The notes beneath the pieces are model-generated. The model made no database searches, was not told the DNA's origin, and worked only from the letters and a program-made list of their open reading frames with translations. The translations under genes were made by a program, and so were the position numbers. 64,000 nt of DNA from Streptomyces echinatus (GTDB lineage: Bacteria; Actinomycetota; Actinomycetes; Streptomycetales; Streptomycetaceae), in the NCBI RefSeq assembly GCF_014203595.1, contig NZ_JACHJK010000015.1:1-64000 (forward strand), read 5' to 3'. Below are positions 14,887 to 23,183 of this stretch, piece by piece (position 1 is the stretch's first letter; each line of letters opens with the position of its first letter).

Positions 14887-16878
14887 ATGAGTGCTGTCAT
14901 GGGCGTCGAGAGCGCGCGGCACCGTGCGCCGCTGCCCTGGGGGAACATCCTGCTGTCCGCGATCGCCTCCGTGAGCTGGGCGTTGACCGGCATGGCGGCC
15001 ACGGCCGCGCTCGGCCTGCATCTGCTCCAGGCGGACTCCGCGGGGTCACTGGGCCCCATGACGGCGGCCGTTGTGGCACTCGGGGCGGGTGGTTCGGTCT
15101 CACCGGCGGGTGATGTGTCGGCTTTTGGACTGAAAGGCGCTGCGGCCCACACCGCCGTCGAGATCACGCCACTCGGTGTGAGCCTGGTCGGGGCGCTGCT
15201 GCTGTCGTGGTTCTTCCTACGGTCCCTGCGCACGGCCGGAGTCGTGGTGGCGCCGGCCGAACTCCTCGCGCGTGCGGGCTCGGTGGTCGTGCTCTTCACC
15301 GCGATGCTCGGCGGTCTCGCGTGGGCCGGCCACGACGTCATCACCATCGACGGCGGCTCCATGGGCCTGGACGAGCTGCCGGGCGGAGGCGGCAAGGGGG
15401 GCGGCGGACTGAGCCTTCCGGGGCTCGGCGACGTGAGCGGACTGCTGCCGGACCGGATCGGCGACCTCATCGACGCCAAGGCGGCCGTCGGTTTCACCGT
15501 GGACACCTCGGCCACGCTCCTCGGCGGTCTCGGCTGGTGCGCGGGCGTCCTGCTGGTCGCGCTGCTCGCCGCCCGCCGCGCTCCCCTGCCTCCCGGCTGG
15601 GCGGTCGTGCACCGGGTGGTCCGTCCCGCGGCCTCGGCGCTCGTCACCGTTCTGCTGGTCGCCGTGGCGGCGGGGCTCGCGGCGGCGGCGTACGCGGCGA
15701 TCGGCGACGACCATCCGCGGCGGATCGCCGGCGCGGCGCTGCTCGGCGCGCCGAACGGGGTCTGGCTCGGTGTGCCCCTCGGCCTGTTCGTCCCCTGGGA
15801 CGGCAAGGCGACCGGCGTCCTCGTCACCCTGCTCCCGCACCCGATGGACCAGCTCCTCGCCGGGCGGTCCGGCCGGCCGGTGACGGTGGGCCGGCTGGCC
15901 GGTCTGGACGGACGGGTGTGGCTGCTGGCGGTGGCCGCGGTGCTGATGATCCTGCTGGCCGGGGTGCTGACGGCGGTCCGCACACCGCTTCTCCGCACCC
16001 CGGCGGGCCGCTCGGCGGCGGACCACACCCCGGTGGGCCGCACCCCGGTGGTACGGCCCGCCGGCGGCGCCCTCGGCTTCGCCGGCCGGTGCGCGCTGCG
16101 GCTGGGTGTCGCGACCGCGCTCACCCTTCCGCTGCTCGCCTGGCTGACGGACGTGTCCGTGAACGCCGCCCTGTCCGTCCTCGGCCTCGACGTCTTCGGC
16201 GCCGGACTCGACCTGCACGGCCGGCTGGGCCCGGCGCTGCTGCTGGGCGCCGCCTGGGGTGCGGGCGCCGGGGCGGTGGGAGCACTGCTGGCCTGGACGA
16301 GCGGGGCGGCGGGGACACGGGCGGTACCCGCGGCGAGGGTGGGCGCGGCGGTGGGCGCCGGGGCGGCGGGAGACGCGCCACCGGGGGCCGGGGTACCGGG
16401 GCGGGAGGCCGCGGCGGACCGGGCAGGGGGTCCGTCGGCGCGAGCCGGTGGTTCCGGGTACGACGCGTGGGGCCAGGGCGCCGGGGACGACGCGTACGGC
16501 CACGGTGCCGGGGACGAGTACGGCCACGGTGTCGGGCGAGGCGGATCGGGCCGCGGCGCCGGGCCGGGCGGTGGCGGTGCCGACGGGCGCTTCGGTCCCG
16601 GCTCCGGGGCGGGGCCGTACGTGCCCGGCGGCCCGTACCGGCCGCCGAACCCCGACACCAATCCGTATCTGCGGCTGCCGGAGGAGCCGCGGGACATCTG
16701 GCCGCCCGCCGCGGGGCAGGACGTGTACGACGCCCCGACCGTCGCCGGCCCCCTCGGCCCCGAGCCACCGCCCCGGAGGCGACGGCCACCGCGCCCGGGC
16801 GAGCGCGAGCCCCGTACGCCGGACGACGGACCACCACCGCCCCCGCCCCCGCCGGGGGCGCCCGAGCGGCGCGGTTGA
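14887..16878 (+). CDS. Streptophobe-family membrane protein
   Basis: A 663-residue protein with about eight to ten hydrophobic segments in the first 460 residues (for example NILLSAIASVSWALTGMAAT and VSLVGALLLSWFFLRSL). A long, disordered Gly/Pro/Arg-rich cytoplasmic-type tail follows, with repeated YGHGAGD/GAGDD units and PPNPDTNPYLRLPEEP, ending in a polyproline stretch. This matches the streptophobe family of Streptomyces, whose function is unknown. The ATG at 14887 follows a GGGGGG ribosome site; an in-frame start at 14794 is possible. It is divergent from the FHA–ABC gene. Confidence 0.8.
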   Translation: MSAVMGVESARHRAPLPWGNILLSAIASVSWALTGMAATAALGLHLLQADSAGSLGPMTAAVVALGAGGSVSPAGDVSAFGLKGAAAHTAVEITPLGVSLVGALLLSWFFLRSLRTAGVVVAPAELLARAGSVVVLFTAMLGGLAWAGHDVITIDGGSMGLDELPGGGGKGGGGLSLPGLGDVSGLLPDRIGDLIDAKAAVGFTVDTSATLLGGLGWCAGVLLVALLAARRAPLPPGWAVVHRVVRPAASALVTVLLVAVAAGLAAAAYAAIGDDHPRRIAGAALLGAPNGVWLGVPLGLFVPWDGKATGVLVTLLPHPMDQLLAGRSGRPVTVGRLAGLDGRVWLLAVAAVLMILLAGVLTAVRTPLLRTPAGRSAADHTPVGRTPVVRPAGGALGFAGRCALRLGVATALTLPLLAWLTDVSVNAALSVLGLDVFGAGLDLHGRLGPALLLGAAWGAGAGAVGALLAWTSGAAGTRAVPAARVGAAVGAGAAGDAPPGAGVPGREAAADRAGGPSARAGGSGYDAWGQGAGDDAYGHGAGDEYGHGVGRGGSGRGAGPGGGGADGRFGPGSGAGPYVPGGPYRPPNPDTNPYLRLPEEPRDIWPPAAGQDVYDAPTVAGPLGPEPPPRRRRPPRPGEREPRTPDDGPPPPPPPPGAPERRG

Positions 16879-17232
16879 GCGGCGCGGTCGAGGGGCCCGG
16901 CGAGGTGCGCCGCCGAAGTGCGCGGCACGAGAGACCAGGGCGCATGGGCAGGGGGCGGGCGCAGGGAGCGGGGCGTACGGCCGGAGGCCGGGGCTCGCGA
17001 CCGTACGGCCTGCGTGATCGTGGCGTCGCCCGGGCCCCTGGCCTGCGTGGATCGCCGTCGGCGGCCCGGCGTGGCACGCTCGTGGTGAAGCCGGGGCGCC
17101 ACCCGCCGCACGCGCGCGGTACCGATTCCCGGCGGCAAGGTTCCTGACACCGGCCCGCCACTCATTGTTCCGTGTCCGTCAGGCGGACCTCGCGGGCGTG
17201 CGGCACTGGGTGCCGGATACGGTGGTGACACC
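16879..17232. other. Intergenic region before serB
   Basis: 354 bases with no convincing gene. Minus-strand open frames here are high-GC shadows of the streptophobe gene. I see no clear promoter consensus; the last 30 bases include GGATACGGT shortly before the serB start, a weak -10-like element. Confidence 0.6.
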
Positions 17233-18501
17233 ATGAGCGCTTCGCAGACTCCCGCTTCGCAGACTCCCGTTTCGGGGACTCCCGCTTCGGGGACTCCCGC
17301 TTCGGGGACCTCCGAGGTCCCCACCCTCCTCGTCAAGATCTTCGGCAGGGACCGGCCGGGCATCACGGCGGGTCTCTTCGACACCCTCGCGGCCTTCCTC
17401 GTCGACGTGGTCGACATCGAGCAGGTCGTCACCCGGGGCCGCCTGGTGCTGTGCGTGCTGGTCACCCAGCCGCCGGCCGGCCTGGAGGGTGACCTGCGGG
17501 CCACCGTGCACAGCTGGGCCGAGTCGATGAAGATGCAGGCGGAGATCATCTCGGGGCACGGCGACAACCGCCCGCGCGGCCTCGGGCGCTCCCTGGTGAC
17601 CGTCCTCGGCCATCCGCTCACCGCCGAGTCGACGGCCGCGGTCGCCGCCCGGATCGCGAAGGCCGGGGGCAACATCGACCGTATCTTCCGGCTCGCCAAG
17701 TATCCGGTGACGGCGGTGGAGTTCGCGGTGTCGGGCGTGGAGACCGAGCCGCTGCGCACGGCCCTGGCCTCCGACGCCGCGGCACTGGGTGTCGACATCG
17801 CCGTCGTCTCGGCGGGACTGCACCGGCGGGCCCAGCGGCTGGTGGTCATGGACGTGGACTCGACCCTGATCCAGGACGAGGTCATCGAGCTGTTCGCCGC
17901 GCACGCCGGCTGTGAGGACCAGGTCGCCGAGGTGACGGCGGCGGCGATGCGCGGGGAGCTGGACTTCGAGCAGTCTCTGCACGCGCGCGTGGCGCTGCTG
18001 AAGGGGCTGGACGCGTCGGTGGTGGACAAGGTGCGGGAGCAGGTCCGGCTGACGCCGGGCGCGCGTACCCTGATCCGCACCCTGAAGCGGCTCGGCTACC
18101 AAGTGGGTGTCGTCTCGGGTGGGTTCACGCAGGTCACCGACGATCTGCAGGAGCGGCTGGGCCTGGACTTCGCGCAGGCCAACACGCTGGAGATCGTCGA
18201 CGGCAAGCTGACCGGCCGGGTGACCGGCGAGATCGTGGACCGGGCGGGCAAAGCGCGGTTGCTGCGCCGGTTCGCCGCGGAGGCCGGGGTGCCGCTGGCA
18301 CAGACCGTGGCGATCGGTGACGGCGCCAATGACCTGGACATGCTGAACGCCGCGGGTCTGGGCGTGGCCTTCAACGCCAAGCCGGTGGTGCGGGAGGCGG
18401 CGCACACGGCGGTGAACTTCCCCTTCCTCGACACCGTCCTGTACCTCCTCGGCGTCACCCGGGAAGAGGTCGAGGCCGCCGACACGCACGACGAGGGCTG
18501 A
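17233..18501 (+). CDS. serB: Phosphoserine phosphatase with two ACT domains
   Basis: A 422-residue enzyme catalysing the last step of serine biosynthesis, phosphoserine to serine. The first 30 residues are a repetitive Ser/Thr/Pro/Ala tail. Two ACT regulatory domains follow (PTLLVKIFGRDRPGITAG near 30; GRSLVTVLGHPLTAES near 118). The HAD phosphatase has nucleophile Asp207 and Asp209 in MDVDSTLIQDE, SGGFTQV, and metal ligands Asp363/Asp367 in GDGANDLDML. The architecture is that of mycobacterial SerB2. The ATG at 17233 starts the repeat segment; a later start would remove it, so the true N-terminus should be treated with care. Confidence 0.93.
   Translation: MSASQTPASQTPVSGTPASGTPASGTSEVPTLLVKIFGRDRPGITAGLFDTLAAFLVDVVDIEQVVTRGRLVLCVLVTQPPAGLEGDLRATVHSWAESMKMQAEIISGHGDNRPRGLGRSLVTVLGHPLTAESTAAVAARIAKAGGNIDRIFRLAKYPVTAVEFAVSGVETEPLRTALASDAAALGVDIAVVSAGLHRRAQRLVVMDVDSTLIQDEVIELFAAHAGCEDQVAEVTAAAMRGELDFEQSLHARVALLKGLDASVVDKVREQVRLTPGARTLIRTLKRLGYQVGVVSGGFTQVTDDLQERLGLDFAQANTLEIVDGKLTGRVTGEIVDRAGKARLLRRFAAEAGVPLAQTVAIGDGANDLDMLNAAGLGVAFNAKPVVREAAHTAVNFPFLDTVLYLLGVTREEVEAADTHDEG
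17243..17302 (+). repeat. 15-bp tandem repeat in the serB 5' coding region
   Basis: Four consecutive 15-base units of the form CG(CA/GG)GACTCCCG(C/T)TT encode ASQTP/VSGTP/ASGTP-type pentapeptides; a degenerate fifth unit follows. The 15-bp period keeps the frame when copies change. Confidence 0.85.
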
Positions 18502-18557
18502 TCGGGACCGGCCCGGCACGCACGACGGAGGCCGGGCGGCTCCTTCCGGCCGTCGTG

Positions 18558-18590
18558 GGGGCCCGGTACCCCCCGGGGGTGCCGGGCCCC
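18558..18590. terminator. Hairpin between convergent serB and sixA
   Basis: GGGGCCCGG (18558–18566) pairs with CCGGGCCCC (18582–18590). It is a perfect 9-bp GC stem between convergent genes with no T-tract, as is common in Streptomyces. Confidence 0.7.
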
Positions 18591-18620
18591 GCGTCGTCGG
18601 CTGACCGGGTCAGCGCCGGG

Positions 18621-19139
18621 TCACTCGGAGGGGGCCCAGTAGTCCGTGAGCTCGGCCGCGCCGGGCTCGACGCCCTTCCAGGGGCCCTCGAAGGACAGCA
18701 CGGCGAAGCCGGCGGCGGGGAAGCCCCGCCGGTTCATCCGTTCCCGGGCGTCGCCGTCGGCCGAGCCGGCCAGGATGTCGGCCAGGCCGTGCACGCCGGG
18801 GTTGTGGCCGATCAGGATCACGCTCCGCACGTCGTCGGGGAGCTCGTTGAGCACGGCGATCAGCTCGCCGGGCGAGGCCTCGTAGACCCGCTCCTCGTAG
18901 ACGGTTTTCGGCCGGTGCGCCAGCTCGTGGACGGCGAGCTTCCAGGTCTCCCGGGTGCGGGTCGACGTGGAGCACAGGGCCAGGTCGAAGGCGATGCCGG
19001 TGTCGGCCAGCTTGCGTCCGGCGACTGCGGCGTCCGTGCGGCCCCGCTCTGCGAGCGGGCGCTCGTGGTCGGGGACCTGGGGCCAGTCGGCTTTCGCATG
19101 CCGGAAGAGGACGATCCTGCGGGGTTCTGCGACGCTCAT
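18621..19139 (-). CDS. SixA-like phosphohistidine phosphatase
   Basis: A 172-residue histidine-phosphatase-superfamily protein. The RHG-type catalytic motif appears as LFRHAKADW at residues 11–19. The second histidine is in LIGHNPGVHGL, and STSTRTRETW supplies the second arginine. SixA proteins dephosphorylate phosphohistidine, for example on phosphotransfer proteins. The ATG at 19139 begins MSVAEPRRI. It is convergent with serB. No kinase or PTS gene lies beside it, so the substrate is unknown. Confidence 0.88.
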   Translation of the reverse strand: MSVAEPRRIVLFRHAKADWPQVPDHERPLAERGRTDAAVAGRKLADTGIAFDLALCSTSTRTRETWKLAVHELAHRPKTVYEERVYEASPGELIAVLNELPDDVRSVILIGHNPGVHGLADILAGSADGDARERMNRRGFPAAGFAVLSFEGPWKGVEPGAAELTDYWAPSE

Positions 19140-19217
19140 GGCATCCAGCTTCGCATGAAACAGGCCACCCGGCGCAGGGAGTTGACATGCGGATTCACCG
19201 CGCGAGGGGGCTTGCCG

Positions 19218-19424
19218 TCAGCGCGCGAGGAGCTGCTGGGCGCGCTCCAGGAGACGGGCGATCGCCGGGTCGCCGCTCGCCGCGTGGGCGTCCGACGGGT
19301 TGAGTATCAGCGCGAGCAGCACGATGAAGGCGAGGGTGGGCAGGGCCAGCGCCCACCAGGGCAGCCGGATGTCGACGCCGCCCGTGGTCGCCGGGTGGGG
19401 CAGGGGGTGGGTGCGGGCCGGCAT
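19218..19424 (-). CDS. Small single-pass membrane protein
   Basis: A 68-residue protein with one hydrophobic segment (WWALALPTLAFIVLLALIL, about 23–42), followed by an Ala-rich tail ending in ARLLERAQQLLAR. No known family is recognised. The ATG at 19424 is preceded by a strong GGAGG; open frame above it lacks coding character. It lies 78 bases upstream of sixA on the same strand. Confidence 0.75.
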   Translation of the reverse strand: MPARTHPLPHPATTGGVDIRLPWWALALPTLAFIVLLALILNPSDAHAASGDPAIARLLERAQQLLAR

Positions 19425-19552
19425 GGTCGCCTCCGTGGGTCTTCGAGCTCGTCCGTGACCGGCTGGTGCGGTCACATCTCGAAGCTACGGAATCCGGGGC
19501 CGCCAACCCATCCGGAGTTCCACCCAGTTGACCCTGACCCTGGCCCCCTAGG

Positions 19553-19578
19553 GGATGGTGGGGCCAGCCCCACCATCC
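19553..19578. terminator. Perfect 11-bp hairpin
   Basis: GGATGGTGGGG (19553–19563) pairs with CCCCACCATCC (19568–19578) around a 4-base loop CCAG. It lies between two small minus-strand genes and probably terminates the upstream MFS/small-protein transcript. Confidence 0.65.
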
Positions 19579-19654
19579 GCCGGGTGAAACAGGCGAACCG
19601 GGCGAACCGGTGGCACGGGGAACCCGGGGTCCGCGGAACCGGGAGAGGCCGCCG

Positions 19655-19774
19655 TCAGGGGGACGCGATGGTCGCCACGATGGCGATGATCACGAAGATG
19701 GCGAGGAACGCGCCGAAGACGAGCAGCATCTTCTTCTGGCCGTTCTTCGGGTTCGGGTCGAGCACAGGCTGCAT
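19655..19774 (-). CDS. 39-residue small membrane protein
   Basis: A very short gene read directly from the sequence. It encodes MQPVLDPNPKNGQKK, then a hydrophobic helix (MLLVFGAFLAIFVIIAIVA) and TIASP-stop. The codon use is fully Streptomyces-like, with GC in nearly all third positions. The topology is Lys/Asn-rich N-terminus inside and C-terminus outside. The ribosome site before ATG 19774 is weak. It lies 57 bases downstream of the MFS exporter gene on the same strand, so it may be co-expressed with it. The function is unknown. Confidence 0.6.
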   Translation of the reverse strand: MQPVLDPNPKNGQKKMLLVFGAFLAIFVIIAIVATIASP

Positions 19775-19831
19775 GCGCCCAGTCTCGCACCCCGCCCGCG
19801 TCCGGCGCCGCCGGGGGCACCCGGCGGCGGT

Positions 19832-21148
19832 TCAGCGCGTCGCCTCGTCCTCGACCGTGCGGTCGCGGCCCGCCAGGAAGCCCACCGCCATCTGCGGCAC
19901 CATCAGGGCCGCCATGAGCGCGATCGGCACGCCCCAGCCGCCGCTCTGCTGGTAGAGCACGCCGACCAGCAGCGGGCCGGGGATGGAGAGCAGATAGCCG
20001 GTGCTCTGGGCGAAGGCGGACAGCTGGACCACGCCGGGGCCGCTGCGGGCCCGCATGCCGACCATCGTCAGGGCGAGCGGGAAGGCGCAGTTGGAGACGC
20101 CGAGCAGCACGGCCCAGGCCCAGGCGCCGTCGGCCGGGGCGAGATACAGCCCGGCGTATCCGGCGAGGCCGCAGGCGCCCAGGACCAGCACGATCGGGCC
20201 CTGGTGGGGCAGCCGCGTGGCGACCCGCGGGATCACGAAGGCGAGCGGCACGCCCATCACCATGGTGACGGCGAGCAGCACCCCCGCGGTGCCGGCCGGG
20301 ACGCCCGCGTCCCGGAAGATCTGCGGCATCCAGCCCATCGTGATGTAGGCGGCCGTGGCCTGGAGGCCGAAGAAGACGGCGAGTGCCCAGGCGGTGCGGC
20401 TGCGGGCCATGCGCAGCGGGGCATGCTGTTCCGCGGCCCCGCGCGCGGGGCCCTGCGGCTGGACGGCGGCGGTGCCGCGGTCCCGGACCAGCGGCAGCCA
20501 GGGCAGGACGGCGGCGGCGGCGATGGCCGCCCACACGGCGAGGCCGGCCTGCCAGCCGCCGCCCAGGGCGTCGGTCAGGGGGACGGTCACCGCGGCGGCG
20601 AGTGAGGTGCCGGCGGCGAGGGCCATCGAGTACAGGCCGGTCATGGAGCCGACCCGGTCGGGGAACCAGCGCTTGACGATGACGGGCATCAGCACGTTGC
20701 TGACGGCGATGCCCATCAGGGCGAGGGCGCTGGCGGCCAGGAATCCGGCCGTGCCGCCGACGTACGGGCGTATGAGCAGGCCGGCGGTGATGGCGGCCAT
20801 GCCGGCGCACACCACGGCGGCCGGTCCGAAGCGGCGGGCCAGGCGGGGCGCGGTGACCCCGAAGACGGCGAAGCAGAGCGGGGGCACCGAGGTGAGCACC
20901 CCGGCCACGCTGCCGCTCATGCCGAGCCCGTCGCGGACCTCCTCCAGGAGCGCGCCGAGGCTCGTGATGGCCGGACGGAGGTTCAGTGCGGACAGCACGA
21001 TGCCGACGACCACCAGCCGGGTGGCCCACGCGCGCGTGCGGCCCACGCCGGCGGTCGTCTCGGACGCTCTGGTACCGGCGGTCCTACCGCGTTCGGTCGG
21101 TGACATCGCCGTACGGGTCTCCACTGTCCGGGTTTCCTCACTAGCCAT
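19832..21148 (-). CDS. MFS transporter of the CynX/NimT type
   Basis: A 438-residue permease with twelve predicted hydrophobic helices. It contains ATRLVVVGIVLSALNLRPAITS, typical of the CynX/NimT (cyanate/2-nitroimidazole) group, and the loop motif RLARRFGPAAVV. The substrate is unknown; this group moves small anions or drugs. The ATG at 21148 (MASEETRTVE) is chosen; starts at 21157 or further up are possible and none has a strong ribosome site. It is divergent from a GntR regulator, with a palindromic operator-like site just upstream, so it is probably controlled by it. Confidence 0.9.
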   Translation of the reverse strand: MASEETRTVETRTAMSPTERGRTAGTRASETTAGVGRTRAWATRLVVVGIVLSALNLRPAITSLGALLEEVRDGLGMSGSVAGVLTSVPPLCFAVFGVTAPRLARRFGPAAVVCAGMAAITAGLLIRPYVGGTAGFLAASALALMGIAVSNVLMPVIVKRWFPDRVGSMTGLYSMALAAGTSLAAAVTVPLTDALGGGWQAGLAVWAAIAAAAVLPWLPLVRDRGTAAVQPQGPARGAAEQHAPLRMARSRTAWALAVFFGLQATAAYITMGWMPQIFRDAGVPAGTAGVLLAVTMVMGVPLAFVIPRVATRLPHQGPIVLVLGACGLAGYAGLYLAPADGAWAWAVLLGVSNCAFPLALTMVGMRARSGPGVVQLSAFAQSTGYLLSIPGPLLVGVLYQQSGGWGVPIALMAALMVPQMAVGFLAGRDRTVEDEATR

Positions 21149-21162
21149 GAGGCACATCATAG

Positions 21163-21177
21163 AATCATGGGATGATT
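21163..21177. promoter_or_regulatory. Candidate GntR operator
   Basis: AATCAT-GGG-ATGATT is a perfect 15-bp 6-3-6 palindrome. It sits between the divergent MFS and gntR genes, 6–15 bases upstream of the MFS start candidates. Confidence 0.65.
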
Positions 21178-21230
21178 GTCTGTCCATTCCCGGCGTCTCC
21201 GCGCCCGGGTCTTCCGTGCGAAGGTGTGCC

Positions 21231-21923
21231 ATGCCTTTGAGCCACCCGCGCCGTTCGGCGCTGTCCGAGCAGGTCATCGCCGAACTGCGCAACCAGATCA
21301 CCTCCGGCGAGTGGCCGGTCGGTTCCCGTATCCCGACCGAACCGGAGCTGGTCGATCAGCTCGGTGTCGCCCGCAACACCGTCCGTGAGGCCGTCCGCGC
21401 GCTCGCACACAACGGCCTGCTGGACATCCGCCAGGGCTCGGGCACGTACGTCGTGGCCACGAGCGAGCTGGCCGGCGTGATGCACCGCCGCTTCGCCGAC
21501 GCGGACCCCCGGCACATCGCCGAGCTGCGTTCCACGCTGGAGTCGGCCGCGGCGAAGCTGGCCGCCGAGCGGCGCACCGAGAAGGACCTCAGGCAGCTGG
21601 ACACGCTGCTGGCGCGGCGCGAGGAGGCGTGGCGGACCGGCGATGCCGAGCCCTTCGTGGCGGCGGACGCCACCTTCCACATGGCGGTGGTGGCCGCCTC
21701 GCACAACGACGTGATGACGGCGATGTACGCCGACCTGGGCGAGGTGCTGCGGGACTGGCTGCGCGCGGACGTCGGGGCGGAGCTGAACCCGGAGACGCAC
21801 ATGGACCACACGCGTCTGGTCGACGCGATCCGCGCGGGCGACGCGGAGGCGGCGGCCGCGGAGGCCGCGAGCTATCCGTTCCTGTGCGATCGGGGCCGGT
21901 TCAGCGCGCCTTCTGGTGGCTGA
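21231..21923 (+). CDS. GntR-family regulator (FadR/FCD type)
   Basis: A 230-residue transcription factor. The winged HTH (about 8–75) has SEQVIAELRNQITSGEWPVGSRIPTE and LGVARNTVREAVRALAHNGLL. The C-terminal helical FCD domain includes ELRSTLESAAAKLAAERR and the metal/ligand residues DATFHMAVV…HNDVM…HTRLVDAI. FCD regulators usually sense carboxylic acids, often with a bound metal. The ATG at 21231 follows GAAGGTG. It is divergent from the MFS gene. Its 3' end overlaps the convergent secreted-protein gene by 23 bases. Confidence 0.92.
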   Translation: MPLSHPRRSALSEQVIAELRNQITSGEWPVGSRIPTEPELVDQLGVARNTVREAVRALAHNGLLDIRQGSGTYVVATSELAGVMHRRFADADPRHIAELRSTLESAAAKLAAERRTEKDLRQLDTLLARREEAWRTGDAEPFVAADATFHMAVVAASHNDVMTAMYADLGEVLRDWLRADVGAELNPETHMDHTRLVDAIRAGDAEAAAAEAASYPFLCDRGRFSAPSGG

Positions 21924-22251
21924 TCCAGACCGAGCCGATCTCCTTCCAGCACCGGCCGGTGAGCCGTACGGTCATGGCGGGCCCGACGTCCACCGGGGCG
22001 CTGTCGGTGTCGATGTCCCACCAGCGGGCGCACTCGATGTGGAGCCGTACGCGGTCGATGTCGACATACGGGTTGTGGCAGTAGGTCACCACCTGGGAGC
22101 CGCGCACGGTCGTACGGCACGAGGCGCCGAACCGGCTCGGCGGAGGCGGTTCGCCGTTGCCCACGCGCGCGTGGGGCAGCGCGTCGTACGGCAGCGACAG
22201 GACGAGGGCCAGGGCCACGGTCACCGGGGCCAGGCTGCGGGGCAGGCGCAC
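21901..22251 (-). CDS. Secreted hypothetical protein
   Basis: A 116-residue exported protein. The signal peptide MRLPRSLAPVTVALALVLSL leads to a mature part with three cysteines (ASCRTTV, TYCHNP, ECARWW) and a fourth in GRCWKEIG, which suggests two disulfides. The pattern of Trp/Val strands (IGSVWISHQ) looks like a small beta protein. I do not recognise the family. The GTG at 22251 has GAGGAGGT eight bases upstream. Its last 23 bases overlap the gntR 3' end. Confidence 0.8.
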   Translation of the reverse strand: MRLPRSLAPVTVALALVLSLPYDALPHARVGNGEPPPPSRFGASCRTTVRGSQVVTYCHNPYVDIDRVRLHIECARWWDIDTDSAPVDVGPAMTVRLTGRCWKEIGSVWISHQKAR

Positions 22252-22354
22252 AAGGGGACCTCCTCGGCCGGGCTGGGGAGGGACGTGCGGGGGACGGCGT
22301 AATCCAGGGTGCGCCGTCGGCGCGGCGGGGGCCCGGCCGGTGAGCCGAACGGGT

Positions 22355-22393
22355 GACGCCCCGCTCCCCGCTCGGGGCGGGGAACGGGGCGTC
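22355..22393 (-). terminator. Terminator after fabI
   Basis: GACGCCCCG (22355–22363) pairs with CGGGGCGTC (22385–22393) and encloses a second CCCCG/CGGGG stem. This makes a long GC hairpin 18 bases past the fabI stop. Confidence 0.8.
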
Positions 22394-22410
22394 GGTGGTC
22401 CGTGCGGGGA

Positions 22411-23178
22411 TCAGGCGCCGATGGCGTGCAGACCGCCGTCGACGTGGATGATCTCGCCCGTGGTCTTCGGGAACCAGTCGCTGAGCAGGGCGACGACACC
22501 CTTGCCCGCCGGCTCCGGGTCCTTCAGGTCCCACTCCAGCGGAGCGCGGGTGTCCCACACGGAGGCCAGCTCTCCGAAGCCCGGGATGGACTTGGCGGCC
22601 ATGGAGCCGATCGGGCCCGCCGAGATGAGGTTGCAGCGGATGTTCTGCTTGCCCAGGTCGCGCGCCATGTAGCGGCTGGTGGCCTCCAGGGCGGCCTTGG
22701 CCGGGCCCATCCAGTCGTACTGCGGCCAGGCGTACTGGGCGTCGAAGGTGAGGCCGACGACCGAGCCGCCGTTCTGCATCAGCGGCAGGCAGGCCATGGT
22801 CAGCGACTTCAGGGAGAACGCCGAGACGTGCATGGCGGTGGCCACCGACTCGAACGGCGTGTTGAGGAAGTTGCCGCCGAGCGCGTCCTGCGGGGCGAAG
22901 CCGATGGAGTGGACGATGCCGTCGAGCCCGCCCAGCTCCTCGCCGACCACGTCGGCCAGGCGCGCGAGGTGCTCCTCGTTGGTCACGTCCAGCTCGATGA
23001 CCTTGGCCGGCTTCGGCAGCTTCTTGGCGATGCGCTCGGTCAGCGTGGGCCGCGGGAACGCGGTCAGGATGATCTCGGCACCCTGCTCCTGGGCGAGCTT
23101 GGCGACGTGGAAGGCGATGGACGACTCCATCAGCACACCGGTGACCAGGATGCGCTTGCCCTCGAGAATTCCGCTCAT
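22411..23178 (-). CDS. fabI: Enoyl-[acyl-carrier-protein] reductase (NADH), InhA/FabI type
   Basis: A 255-residue enzyme that performs the last reduction in each fatty-acid elongation cycle. It has the N-terminal ILVTGVLMESSIAFHVA cofactor site of the InhA group, and HSIGFAP. The catalytic pair Tyr and Lys are seven residues apart in YDWMGPAK, as Tyr158/Lys165 of InhA. NLISAGPI and a C-terminal EIIHVDGGLHAIGA follow. The ATG at 23178 lies five bases after the fabG stop, so the genes are coupled. This type of enzyme is the target of isoniazid adducts and triclosan. Confidence 0.96.
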   Translation of the reverse strand: MSGILEGKRILVTGVLMESSIAFHVAKLAQEQGAEIILTAFPRPTLTERIAKKLPKPAKVIELDVTNEEHLARLADVVGEELGGLDGIVHSIGFAPQDALGGNFLNTPFESVATAMHVSAFSLKSLTMACLPLMQNGGSVVGLTFDAQYAWPQYDWMGPAKAALEATSRYMARDLGKQNIRCNLISAGPIGSMAAKSIPGFGELASVWDTRAPLEWDLKDPEPAGKGVVALLSDWFPKTTGEIIHVDGGLHAIGA

Positions 23179-23183
23179 GGTGA

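Noticed and set aside
16259..17147. Alternative plus-strand frames across the end of the streptophobe gene
   Set aside because: Arg/Gly-rich translations with no motifs; they overlap the repetitive tail and the intergenic region.
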